From Salibacteraceae bacterium (lineage in GTDB: Bacteria; Bacteroidota; Bacteroidia; Flavobacteriales_G; Salibacteraceae): 30,455 nt of DNA. Positions 7,601 to 14,733 of this stretch are shown here, piece by piece. Position 1 is the first letter of the stretch, and each line of letters begins with the position of its first letter. The notes beneath the pieces are model-generated. The model did no database searches. It was not told the origin of the DNA and worked only from the letters and a program-made list of their open reading frames with translations. The translations under genes and the position numbers were made by a program. The stretch lies in NCBI GenBank assembly GCA_023262195.1, contig JALRDM010000087.1:1-30455 (forward strand), read 5' to 3'.

Positions 7601-8129
7601 CTTTAATGGAATGAAGGAATATAGCTACGACTTTATATTTTATGAAAAAGATCGATTGATTGATTTTTCTGGAGGAGAGTTAGGGGAACAGGAGCCAGCG
7701 GAAGAGCAAATAATGGACGAAATGAAGGAGCCTCTCTCCCAACCCAATGAAATGCCAGATTTCTTTAAGTCTTTGGCTGATGAAATGAGCGGGGATAAAT
7801 TAGAGCCATATAAATACCCTGGTAAAACCATATCTCGGCAAGAAGCTATTGAACAAATTGGCAATGATTTCGAGAGACAAATTGAATATAGGTTAGTGAT
7901 CGGCTCCTACAAAGAGTCTTTAAAAAACGAAGACTTAGAGCAAATGATTGACGTAGCTAAAAACAATAAACTCAACATTGAAGTCATAAACGACTACTTA
8001 ATAGTGAACCGTGATTTTATTGATAAAAAAAGTGCTGACAGGTTCTCTGATAGTCTCAGAAACGTTGGGATTGAGACCGCCACCATGCTCGGAAAGTATC
8101 AAGAAGTTCTCATTGAGCTTGAAGATTAA
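4641..8129 (+). CDS. Usher-like outer-membrane barrel protein with Ig-like, Cna-B-like and SPOR domains
   Basis: 1162 residues. Signal peptide about 1-22 (LLSFFFAVIAAPAIS). Residues about 75-300 form two Ig-like domains, the first with LPNGWSHLASQQLEFTANPG as in NEW3-type modules. Residues about 305-800 are repeated alternating aromatic/hydrophobic strands with short polar turns (for example YQYRLGFRAGFNRFELNSRI), as in a large outer-membrane beta-barrel. At about 800 an SdrD/Cna-B-like domain starts with CFEDLNGNGSRENNEPFLPN, and a second follows at about 910-1000 (LTDEFGNYNLSIPGAGIYKL). An acidic linker leads to a C-terminal SPOR-like domain (about 1081-1160: YRLVIGSYKES, then YLIVNRDFIDKKSADRFSDS). 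SPOR domains bind peptidoglycan lacking stem peptides. The gene ends the subunit operon. An usher-like exit pore anchored to the wall is my inference; a structural barrel of other function is possible. Confidence 0.7.
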   Translation: MRLGQIILLSFFFAVIAAPAISQRSDTNVLELSDSAVNELTIDSLLFLDSIAKSIDPFFDRSDSINTEKLTPPNDSISKEFKFSIYKQEIDDQTSVFNSLVFVNNSQELTSGELSLQLPNGWSHLASQQLEFTANPGEITYIPMRLIAPKNLEGGRSYIIGATVILEDGKKLKTYAYVQKTALFNLIAINQTSSIRINPITLAGETGIRIINDGNVNEPIQISFDHSLDYDLITPNSLVLTSFNLKAKSDTLISLAIRRTLIKDSLDGNNALQDELRYKISSSNAQIEGVFFIENFQSSLLDDTYKRLSPLIISGGVYNIGSPGGERYMTAAGGKLQLSAKKDLDYFLGSYNLGQVGSTALGDGAIRGVYQYRLGFRAGFNRFELNSRINNKHIPICYQGIRYQYHRERIIFSSELGKSYRPDTYVSSSSLAVSRFGIPFNLGYSQTFGNRNYNLSAFEAGIKTPIFRFLRLGGGATYYMGEITAPTALAPRSINQFGYYAAGDLNAGKVSVSGRWNFRPVNGFTISGDRASLVLSGKIKTDNAFGHRFDLTNMSQDFTREDFSNNIENRFASWTTTYNTAGNLMVSLMPQYRSLVRENVAPSSTARLSTFYYGSSFGISKRLSHLDVISVFANPMITHAVYDFEPTLIRGYTVRTDLNPAYNLGLRYTRNNTLNITGDVFRGPFFIYNYSVISADTAIIPFSSGLIRVSAGYNKEFKISNIDLILNLRAFYSLDVVTLSEQFNVGANAVAMLPKGISITSYVNWFASSYESPTGEISNKNININAAIKKSFYWQQPYEKFYKLIILCFEDLNGNGSRENNEPFLPNVNISLRAEKQDLINKKHSRSPNTDLITDISGRVRLKKIPAATYDIKFYELFNVSDLHPTFGFEQEILLNEDKIIEVPFIKNYHVRGSVSIIKAKRSRLASFNLESLIITAESENGEVYKTLTDEFGNYNLSIPGAGIYKLTCKHGYQEMLESKNAEALVDFNGMKEYSYDFIFYEKDRLIDFSGGELGEQEPAEEQIMDEMKEPLSQPNEMPDFFKSLADEMSGDKLEPYKYPGKTISRQEAIEQIGNDFERQIEYRLVIGSYKESLKNEDLEQMIDVAKNNKLNIEVINDYLIVNRDFIDKKSADRFSDSLRNVGIETATMLGKYQEVLIELED

Positions 8130-8590
8130 CAACGCTTCCCATTGAAGAACGTCTTCTACAGGCCCAACTAAATTCTCCTTCCTCTGTGCACATATCTAAG
8201 TGTTAAAACAACCAATTATCGCCCAATTTAAGTCCTCATTTAATTGAATCGCGTATTATCAAATCGGTCGGGTTCAATGGCTCCTTAAAAAAATTTCGGG
8301 AAAGAAGAATAGGATCGCACTTCATCAGAATCATCTCATGGTTAAGTGATTCATGCGTATTGTAAATCCTCCACATTCTAATTATTATTCAATAACCTAA
8401 TATCAAGAAGATCAAAGAGAGCTGGGCGCATCCCTATAGAACATAATAATTGTAATTATTAAGGTTTCATTTATAGAGTCTAAGTGCGTTTACAACATCC
8501 CTCCTAACAAACCTTCTTCCGATTTCTTGTGCCAAAATCTCTCGCACTATCTAAAACATCTTTAATTACAACTTTAGTAAAATTGTTGAA
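8130..8590. other. 460-bp stretch without an intact gene
   Basis: No open frame of useful length is seen on either strand. It contains an 18-base AT palindrome at 8444-8461 (arms TAATAATT and AATTATTA around GT). On the minus strand, 8467-8575 reads VVIKDVLDSARDFGTRNRKK before a stop, then in another frame RRDVVNALRLYK before a stop. This could be a decayed fragment (the first part resembles the start of STAS-like DUF4325 proteins) or chance. No terminator hairpin was found after the barrel gene. Confidence 0.35.
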
Positions 8591-9565
8591 TTAGATTTTT
8601 ATAATCTTCTCTTCAATTATCAACCCGACATCTTCACGTGTAATTTTGTAAGTGTATATTCCGCTAGGCAGCGCGCTCATATCAATGTGATTTTCTCCAA
8701 TTATCAGAGATTTGTCAAGGATCGCTTCCCCTAATAGATTAAAGAGATACAGATGAGAATTTTTCATTGGTTGAATAATCTTCAGCATGTTAGTCACTGG
8801 ATTCGGAAAAACATTAACATCTAATAAACTCATCTCATTTGTGTTGACTGTTTGTTGCTCATGTAGGAACAATGATCGCTTGAACACCAAATTATCATTA
8901 GAAAATACATGCATCACTTCGATGACAGGCAAAGCGTACCCTGGTAACCAAAATACTTTTGAGTGCTCTTCAACGGATAAATATGTCCCTATTGGCGAAG
9001 GCCCCGTCACAGTCGTTCGTATAGTTGAAAGCATAATTGCATTTTGGTAACTATTGCCATCAGGCATAATGATATTTCCGCTCTCAACACCTTGCACTTC
9101 TACCTTATCAGTAACATTTGCTGTCAATCCATTCCATACTAAGGTTGAGGCAATACTATCTAAGTGACTTAGAGTAGAATTGAATGGGAATGGAATTAGT
9201 GTAAGAGCATTGGCATAACTCGAGGTCGTTGTCGTAGAAACTTTTCCAAATGACTTTAATCCGCTAGAATCATAGCTAAGAAAAAATTCTCCGTTTGCAC
9301 TTTTCAATACATGTGTTGCACCTGGATAATTGGACGCGTGTATGGATGAATCCAGAGGCAACACCTTCATTTCATAATTTATACCACTTACAATAGAGGA
9401 AAAGTCCCAAGGTCCGTTATTTGAAATCGTCACAGTATCATCGACTTGATCAAATTTCATAGTCATCCCCAAATCAGGAATTTCGGGACATTTAATGGTT
9501 TGAGCTCCAACGAGTGAATAATTCAAACTCAGAAGTAGAATGATAGAATTTTTATTAAAAAGCAT
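8591..9565 (-). CDS. T9SS-secreted protein with type A sorting domain
   Basis: 324 residues. Signal peptide MLFNKNSIILLLSLNYSLVG-AQ. The body, residues about 24-240, is beta-rich with no catalytic motif that I recognise. The C-terminal 80 residues are a clear type A T9SS sorting domain: VNVFPNPVTNMLKIIQP, then LYLFNLLGEAIL, then HIDMSALPSGIYTYKI and a basic end EEKIIKI. Family knowledge: such proteins cross the outer membrane through the type IX system and are released or attached to the surface after removal of this domain. It stands 35 bases downstream of the superoxide dismutase gene on the same strand and may be partly co-transcribed with it, though a functional link is not evident. The substrate or ligand is unknown. 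Confidence 0.8.
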   Translation of the reverse strand: MLFNKNSIILLLSLNYSLVGAQTIKCPEIPDLGMTMKFDQVDDTVTISNNGPWDFSSIVSGINYEMKVLPLDSSIHASNYPGATHVLKSANGEFFLSYDSSGLKSFGKVSTTTTSSYANALTLIPFPFNSTLSHLDSIASTLVWNGLTANVTDKVEVQGVESGNIIMPDGNSYQNAIMLSTIRTTVTGPSPIGTYLSVEEHSKVFWLPGYALPVIEVMHVFSNDNLVFKRSLFLHEQQTVNTNEMSLLDVNVFPNPVTNMLKIIQPMKNSHLYLFNLLGEAILDKSLIIGENHIDMSALPSGIYTYKITREDVGLIIEEKIIKI

Positions 9566-9600
9566 AATTCAACAAATTAAACTGAGTGGATATTACAACT

Positions 9601-10209
9601 TTATTTATCCGCGGTGAATCTAGCTGAAACTTCATCCCAGTTTACCACATTCCAAAATGCAGAAATGTAATCTGGTCTTCGGTTCTGGTAATTCAAGTAA
9701 TATGCGTGTTCCCAAACATCCAATCCAAGAATTGGCGTTCCTCCGCATGATACTCCTGGCATTAATGGATTGTCCTGATTTGGGGTTGAGCACACTTCTA
9801 CTTTGCCGCCTGGGTGAACACATAACCATGCCCAACCTGATCCGAACTGCGCAGCAGCAGCGTTGGCAAACTTTTCTTTGAACGCTTCAAATGATCCAAA
9901 TGATGCGTTTATTGCCTCTGCCAACTCTCCCGATGGAGCTCCGCCACCATTAGGTGACATCACTTTCCAGAAAAGACTGTGGTTGTAATATCCTCCACCA
10001 TTGTTTCTCACAGCACCATTGCTCATATCCAAATTCTTAAGGATATCATCTATGCTCATGTTCGCCATGTCGGTTCCTTCAATGGCTGCATTGAGTTTGC
10101 TCGTATATCCTGCATGGTGCTTGCCATGATGTATTTCCATTGTTCGCGCATCGATGTGTGGTTCTAACGCATCGTTTACATAATCTAATTGTGGTAGTTC
10201 AAATGCCAT
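9601..10209 (-). CDS. sod: Superoxide dismutase, Fe/Mn family
   Basis: 202 residues, the usual family length, and no signal peptide, so cytoplasmic. It converts superoxide to hydrogen peroxide and oxygen. The four metal ligands are visible: His27 (MEIHHGKHH), His77 (NHSLFW), Asp164 and His168 ([10 protein letters not shown]). Gly-rich [14 protein letters not shown] and the outer-sphere Gln in NQDNPLMPG favour the Mn or cambialistic type over strict Fe, but Tyr replaces the His usual in Mn enzymes (GGH to GGY), so metal choice is uncertain. It is divergent from the His-rich lipoprotein gene, with 117 bases between. No convincing -7 box was found for it. Confidence 0.95.
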   Translation of the reverse strand: MAFELPQLDYVNDALEPHIDARTMEIHHGKHHAGYTSKLNAAIEGTDMANMSIDDILKNLDMSNGAVRNNGGGYYNHSLFWKVMSPNGGGAPSGELAEAINASFGSFEAFKEKFANAAAAQFGSGWAWLCVHPGGKVEVCSTPNQDNPLMPGVSCGGTPILGLDVWEHAYYLNYQNRRPDYISAFWNVVNWDEVSARFTADK

Positions 10210-10326
10210 TATTATTTGTGTTTAAGTTATACTTACTAATGACAACAGCCTTCTACTGTCGTTGTTGAAATTTCCGCTTATTTCGCGTCAAATATTTTAA
10301 ATCTTAACTAATTAACCATTAACTAA

Positions 10327-10557
10327 ATGAAAAATATCTTACCATTCGCCATTGGAATTGCCTTAACACTTGCTGCATGCGGTGGCACTGAAGAAGAAAA
10401 ACAAGTAGAGCAAACTCAAGCGGAAGTAAAGGTTGACGGAAAAGTCAATGAAATTATGAACGAGCTTGAAGCTGCTGGTCAAGAAGCTGAAATGACAGAT
10501 GACAGCACAAGCCATGACCATGGCGATCATGAAGGTCACGATCACGGTGATCACTAA
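10327..10557 (+). CDS. Small His-rich lipoprotein, putative metal binder
   Basis: 76 residues. The signal peptide ends in a good lipobox, LAAC at Cys18, followed by GG, so it is a lipoprotein. The middle is acidic and helix-prone (EEEKQVEQTQAEVKVDGKV). The end HDHGDHEGHDHGDH is a His/Asp cluster of the kind that binds Zn, Ni, Cu or Co. The stop TAA at 10555-10557 interrupts the repeat: the frame continues as GHSH and then a second TAA at 10570, and comparison with the preceding DHEGH repeat suggests that a GAA codon became TAA. It is divergent from superoxide dismutase; a shared link to metal or redox stress is possible but not shown. A hairpin terminator follows. Confidence 0.75.
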   Translation: MKNILPFAIGIALTLAACGGTEEEKQVEQTQAEVKVDGKVNEIMNELEAAGQEAEMTDDSTSHDHGDHEGHDHGDH

Positions 10558-10593
10558 GGTCACAGTCATTAATTTCTTAGAAATAAGTGTGTT

Positions 10594-10625
10594 AATCCCG
10601 GATCTAAATCGATTCGGGATTTTTT
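10594..10625 (+). terminator. Intrinsic terminator after the His-rich lipoprotein gene
   Basis: AATCCCG (10594-10600) pairs with CGGGATT (10615-10621); a G-T wobble and inner ATC/GAT lengthen the stem to 11 pairs with a 6-base loop. A run of T follows to 10625. It overlaps the last codons of the convergent protease gene. Confidence 0.75.
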
Positions 10626-12109
10626 CTGCCCAGTAAAATCGACTGGATCACAGGATCGTGCTCGTTAAGAATCTTAATGTATTCAGACTCATTGTAGAGA
10701 CTTCTTACGAGCAAAGCCTCGATACGCTGCACTATAAGTGTGCTGGATCGAGCCCATTCATTCTCGTTTATCTCAAAGGAGTCTCTTTCAAGATAAGTTC
10801 TAAAATCCGCAAGTAGTAAGGAGTCTTCTGTGTTTTCCTTAAACGAGGTAATGTCCATCTCTGCCAAGCTTTCCAAGTTCTGGTCTCGAAATTCATACAC
10901 AAAGTTGTACACTAATCCTCGGTGCATGAGTTCAGCATACAGCCACGTAATGCCCGCGGTATCTCTCAAGGTTTGAACATCAGGCTCAATTCCGCCACGT
11001 GGATCAAATTGGCCCAATGAATCTGCCGATTGAAGCTCAGATAGACTTTCATATTCGCGTTGAATATTTCTGCCATTTGGCGTGTAATATCGGGCAATGG
11101 TGAGCCGCGTAGCCGAACCATCAAGCCACTCATTCTGCTCTTGAACCAGTCCTTTTCCAAAAGACCTTCGCCCATAAATATGTGCCCTTTTATGATCCTG
11201 CATGGCCCCTGCGATTATCTCGGAGGCGCTTGCGCTGTAGCCATCAATAATTATTGATAATCCCACCTCCTCAAATTGACCATCACTGGTTGCATAATAC
11301 TCCCGCCTTGGCCTCGATTTGCCTTCGGTGTAGGTAATCAATTTCCCTTTTTCTAAAAACTCATCTGATATGTTTTTGGCCACATCAAGCAAACCTCCAC
11401 CATTTCCTCTCAAATCCAAGATCAGGTGCTGCGTGCTTTGTGTTTTAAGTGGATATACCAAATCTTCAAACTCCTCATGGGAGTTTTTAGCGAATCGATC
11501 TAACTTGATATAAATTGTAGTGTCATTGAGAAGGTACGCTGCTGAGATACTCGGTAGTGCCACTTCGCCACGCATTATTGTTTTTTCTATTGCTTCAATG
11601 CCACGCTTAAGTGTTACATTGACCTCGGTACCGCTAGGACCTTTAAGCAACCGCATCACATCCGTATTGGCCAATCCAACACCCGCGATAGTTTCATTTT
11701 CAACTGCAATAATTTTATCACCGGCCATTACCCCTGCCTTTTCACTTGGTCCGCCAGCTATTGTATTGATTACATAAACGGTATCGTTTTCAATTCTAAA
11801 CTGCACCCCAATCCCCTGGAATGAGCCCTCGATCGACTCATTCACCGAAGCAAGCTCCTCACCACTGATGTAATGCGAATGTGGGTCTAACTTCTGAAGC
11901 AAATACTCTATGGCGTCTTCTTCTAATTCTTGACGAGACACCTCATCGACATACTCACTTTCTACGTAATGAAGAATTTGATCAATCTTTTCCCAATTTC
12001 CGCTCTTTTTTGAAACTTCCACATTCTTTAGCCCTCGGCCAAGCAGAATGCCAAATGCCATGGCCAGCGCTAGCGATGTTGGTATAATAACCTTACCCCT
12101 TCTGCTCAT
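10604..12109 (-). CDS. S41 family C-terminal processing peptidase (CtpA-like)
   Basis: 501 residues. An N-terminal signal anchor (VIIPTSLALAMAFGILLGRG) places it in the periplasm. A PDZ domain runs from about 95 to 180 (GIGVQFRIENDTVYVINTIA, SEKAGVMAGDKIIAVE). The S41 domain follows with the GNGGG substrate loop (ILDLRGNGGGLLDVA), the catalytic Ser region DGYSASASEIIAGAMQD and the catalytic Lys in RRSFGKGLVQ. Such serine proteases use a Ser-Lys pair and trim or degrade periplasmic proteins from the C-terminus. Length and order fit CtpA/Prc-type enzymes with a helical C-terminal extension. The ATG overlaps the stop of the deaminase gene by four bases (ATGA), so the two are coupled. Its own 3' end lies within the terminator of the convergent lipoprotein gene. 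Confidence 0.9.
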   Translation of the reverse strand: MSRRGKVIIPTSLALAMAFGILLGRGLKNVEVSKKSGNWEKIDQILHYVESEYVDEVSRQELEEDAIEYLLQKLDPHSHYISGEELASVNESIEGSFQGIGVQFRIENDTVYVINTIAGGPSEKAGVMAGDKIIAVENETIAGVGLANTDVMRLLKGPSGTEVNVTLKRGIEAIEKTIMRGEVALPSISAAYLLNDTTIYIKLDRFAKNSHEEFEDLVYPLKTQSTQHLILDLRGNGGGLLDVAKNISDEFLEKGKLITYTEGKSRPRREYYATSDGQFEEVGLSIIIDGYSASASEIIAGAMQDHKRAHIYGRRSFGKGLVQEQNEWLDGSATRLTIARYYTPNGRNIQREYESLSELQSADSLGQFDPRGGIEPDVQTLRDTAGITWLYAELMHRGLVYNFVYEFRDQNLESLAEMDITSFKENTEDSLLLADFRTYLERDSFEINENEWARSSTLIVQRIEALLVRSLYNESEYIKILNEHDPVIQSILLGRKNPESI

Positions 12110-12558
12110 TCTATATCAGAAATTTGGGTAATCTCTAACCCGGCTTTTTCTAGAAAATCAAGGCCACTATGATCTTTGTATCGATCAATGTAAACCAAGC
12201 GTTTTATCCCCGCCTGTAGCACAAGTTTTGAGCAATCCTTACAAGGTGAATTGGTGAGATATAATGTTGCCCCGTTAGCCTTATTTGATGATCGTGCTAC
12301 CTTCAAAATCGCATTTGCTTCGGCATGTAAAACATACCATTTTGTTTCTCCTTTTTCATCTTCACACTCGTTCTCGAAACCTGTGGGAGTTCCGTTGTAC
12401 CCATCGGCAATAATTGTAGCATCCTTAACAATGATTGCACCTACTTGTTTGCGTTTGCAATGGCTGAGTTTTGCCCACTCCTTGGCCAGCCTTAAGTATG
12501 CTCGATCATACCGATCTTGCTTTTCAGGGTCTGAATATTTCTCTACCTCATTTTGCAT
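12106..12558 (-). CDS. dCMP deaminase family protein (ComEB-like)
   Basis: 150 residues from the ATG at 12558. A longer start at 12579 would contain the -7 box at 12563-12570 and is disfavoured. Zinc-dependent cytidine/deoxycytidylate deaminase signature: HAEANAI (His ligand and catalytic Glu) and PCKDC (two Cys ligands). Nucleotide-site features typical of dCMP deaminases are present (GYNGTPTGFEN, and an acidic loop NECEDEKGETK). Likely reaction: dCMP to dUMP, feeding dTMP synthesis, in the cytoplasm. It is first in a two-gene operon with the S41 protease; the pairing looks like convenience rather than pathway, although this order is common in Flavobacteriia as far as I know. Substrate assignment is by family only. 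Confidence 0.9.
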   Translation of the reverse strand: MQNEVEKYSDPEKQDRYDRAYLRLAKEWAKLSHCKRKQVGAIIVKDATIIADGYNGTPTGFENECEDEKGETKWYVLHAEANAILKVARSSNKANGATLYLTNSPCKDCSKLVLQAGIKRLVYIDRYKDHSGLDFLEKAGLEITQISDIE

Positions 12559-12562
12559 CGTA

Positions 12563-12570
12563 CAAATGTA
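12563..12570 (-). promoter_or_regulatory. -7 box for the deaminase/protease operon
   Basis: The minus strand reads TACATTTG, matching TAnnTTTG, only 4 bases before the ATG at 12558. The transcript would be leaderless or nearly so. No TTG is seen at the expected -33 distance. Confidence 0.5.
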
Positions 12571-12703
12571 GCAGCTCAATAAGGCGATGGAAATAACATA
12601 TTCATGAATCGATCAAACCATCGGTCACATATCTTATCCGCTGAACCAATGTGTGCTTCTGTCAAAGTCAGCATTTTTAACTTGCGCCATATTTACCTAA
12701 TTT

Positions 12704-14659
12704 ATTAAACGAAAACTCATCTTACGCCTGGGTGTTACTACTGCATTATTAGCAACTTGCTCAAGCGATAAAACCGCAGACTCAGAAGAAATGAAACGCG
12801 AAACAGCCCCTAAAATAGCCTTGGAAGACTTCTTCAAGAATCCAGAAAAAACATCGTATCAAATATCTCCGAATGGTTCATATTACAGCTACCTCGCTCC
12901 ATATGAGTCTAGGAAAAACATTTACGTTGAGAACATAGAGTCGGGTGAGACAAAGCGGGTTACCTCTCAAACCGACCGTGACATTGCCGGATACTTCTGG
13001 GCAAACAATGAGCAGCTTGTTTTCATGCGCGATGATGGTGGCAACGAAAACTGGTATCTCGTGGCCACCGATGTCAATACCGGTGAAGAAAAGCCACTCA
13101 CAAAAATGGAAGGCGTTCGGTCGCAAATCATAGATGACTTAGAAGACATTCCCGAAGAAATGATCATCGGTTTAAACCAACGAAATCCACAAGTTTTTGA
13201 CCCGTATCGACTCAATTTGACTACGGGTGAAATGACCATGATTGCAGAAAATCCTGGTAACATTACTGGTTGGATGACCGATCATGAAGGTAAGTTACGT
13301 GTGGCCAATGCTACCGATGGGGTGAACACTTCTCTTCTTTACCGTGATTCTGAAGAAGACGCTTTCAAAGTTGTATTGACCACCAATTTCAAAGAGAGTG
13401 TATCCCCTCGTTTCTTCACCTTCGATAATAAAAATGTCTATGCTACCTCAAACATAGGGCGAGACAAGGAGGCTGCGATCATTTTTGACATCGCCAATGG
13501 TAAAGAGCTTGAAGAGCTTTACGTAAATGAAAACAATGACGTAAACGGTATCAGTTATTCACGAAAACGCAAAGTGATTACTGCAGCGCGCTATACGGCT
13601 GAAAAGCAACAACGACATTTCTTCGATGATGAGGCAAAAAAGACTTTTGAGCGACTTCAAAACGAGCTTGAAGGTTATGAAGTTGCCATTACCTCGTCAA
13701 CAAGAGAAGAGGATAAATACATCATTCGCACATACAGCGATCGGTCTTTGGGCGCATATTACCTATACGACAAAACAAGTGATGAACTCAGACATATTGC
13801 TGATGTAAGTCCATGGATTAATGAAGAAAACATGTCGTCAATGAAGCCAATAAAATATCAATCGAGAGATGGGTTAACCATACATGGATACCTCACCTTG
13901 CCTAAAGGAATGGAAGATGCCAAAAATCTACCGGTGGTGGTGAATATACATGGTGGGCCATGGGCTCGCGACAACTGGGGCTTTAACCCTGAGGTGCAAT
14001 TCTTAGCAAACCGAGAATATGGTGTAATTCAAATGAACTTTAGAGGTTCTACAACCTACGGTAGAAAATTCTGGGAAGCATCATTTGATCAATGGGGTTT
14101 ATCCATGCAAGAAGATGTGCAAGATGGAGCACAATGGTTGATCGATCAAGGAATCGCAGATCCAAAACGGATTGCAATCTATGGCGGTAGCTATGGCGGC
14201 TATGCCACTCTTCAAGGTTTGGTAAAAGATCCTGAATTCTACGCTTGCGGTATCGACTATGTAGGGGTTTCAAACCTGTTTACATTCATGAAAACGATTC
14301 CACCTTATTGGGCTCCATATCTTGATATGATGCACGAAATGGTAGGCGATCCTAGCGTTGCAGAAGATTCAGTGCGCATGGCAGCGACTTCACCAGCTTT
14401 GAATGCTAATAAGATTGTGGCCCCGTTATTTATAGCTCAAGGAGCAAACGATCCGAGAGTAGTCAAATCCGAATCGGATCAAATGGTAGAAGCTATGAAA
14501 TCTAGAGGAGTGACCGTAGAATACATGGTCAAGGACAATGAGGGTCATGGTTTTAGAAATGAGGAGAACAAATTCGAGTTTTATGGAGCAATGGAACGGT
14601 TTTTAGGTGAGCACATCGGACAGGATAAAACCCAACCACAAGAAGCAGCAATGCATTAA
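12704..14659 (+). CDS. S9 family prolyl oligopeptidase-type peptidase, probable lipoprotein
   Basis: 651 residues from ATT at 12704, or 622 from the first ATG at 12791. Upstream of that ATG, in frame, is a textbook lipoprotein signal: KRKLILRLGVTTALLATC then SSDK. The only plausible initiation codon before it is ATT (ATT AAA CGA AAA), since TAA stands at 12698. So either ATT is used, or a former ATG has mutated or been misread. The N-terminal part (about 30-380) is a beta-propeller-like region; the C-terminal part is an alpha/beta hydrolase with Ser in GGSYGGYATLQG (about 495), Asp in GANDPRV (about 582) and His in NEGHGF (about 615). Such enzymes cleave peptides or remove acylated residues. 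The enzyme is probably anchored on the periplasmic side. A terminator follows. Confidence 0.85.
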   Translation: MKRKLILRLGVTTALLATCSSDKTADSEEMKRETAPKIALEDFFKNPEKTSYQISPNGSYYSYLAPYESRKNIYVENIESGETKRVTSQTDRDIAGYFWANNEQLVFMRDDGGNENWYLVATDVNTGEEKPLTKMEGVRSQIIDDLEDIPEEMIIGLNQRNPQVFDPYRLNLTTGEMTMIAENPGNITGWMTDHEGKLRVANATDGVNTSLLYRDSEEDAFKVVLTTNFKESVSPRFFTFDNKNVYATSNIGRDKEAAIIFDIANGKELEELYVNENNDVNGISYSRKRKVITAARYTAEKQQRHFFDDEAKKTFERLQNELEGYEVAITSSTREEDKYIIRTYSDRSLGAYYLYDKTSDELRHIADVSPWINEENMSSMKPIKYQSRDGLTIHGYLTLPKGMEDAKNLPVVVNIHGGPWARDNWGFNPEVQFLANREYGVIQMNFRGSTTYGRKFWEASFDQWGLSMQEDVQDGAQWLIDQGIADPKRIAIYGGSYGGYATLQGLVKDPEFYACGIDYVGVSNLFTFMKTIPPYWAPYLDMMHEMVGDPSVAEDSVRMAATSPALNANKIVAPLFIAQGANDPRVVKSESDQMVEAMKSRGVTVEYMVKDNEGHGFRNEENKFEFYGAMERFLGEHIGQDKTQPQEAAMH

Positions 14660-14678
14660 TCCATTTATCTCTTGAAAC

Positions 14679-14714
14679 AAAAAACCCCAAGGTGTTTTGC
14701 CATGGGGTTTTTTT
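14679..14714. terminator. Bidirectional terminator between convergent genes
   Basis: AAAAAACCCCA (14679-14689) pairs with TGGGGTTTTTT (14703-14713), with GG/CC pairs inside the loop. The A-run on the left and T-run on the right let it work for both the peptidase gene (+) and the T9SS gene (-). Confidence 0.85.
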
Positions 14715-14733
14715 ATTGAATAATCGTTATGTG

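Noticed and set aside
4641..8129. The barrel protein as a TonB-dependent receptor
   Set aside because: There is no TonB-receptor plug (no RGF-x-x-N or SDALGG block) and the C-terminus is a SPOR domain rather than a terminal barrel strand with Phe.
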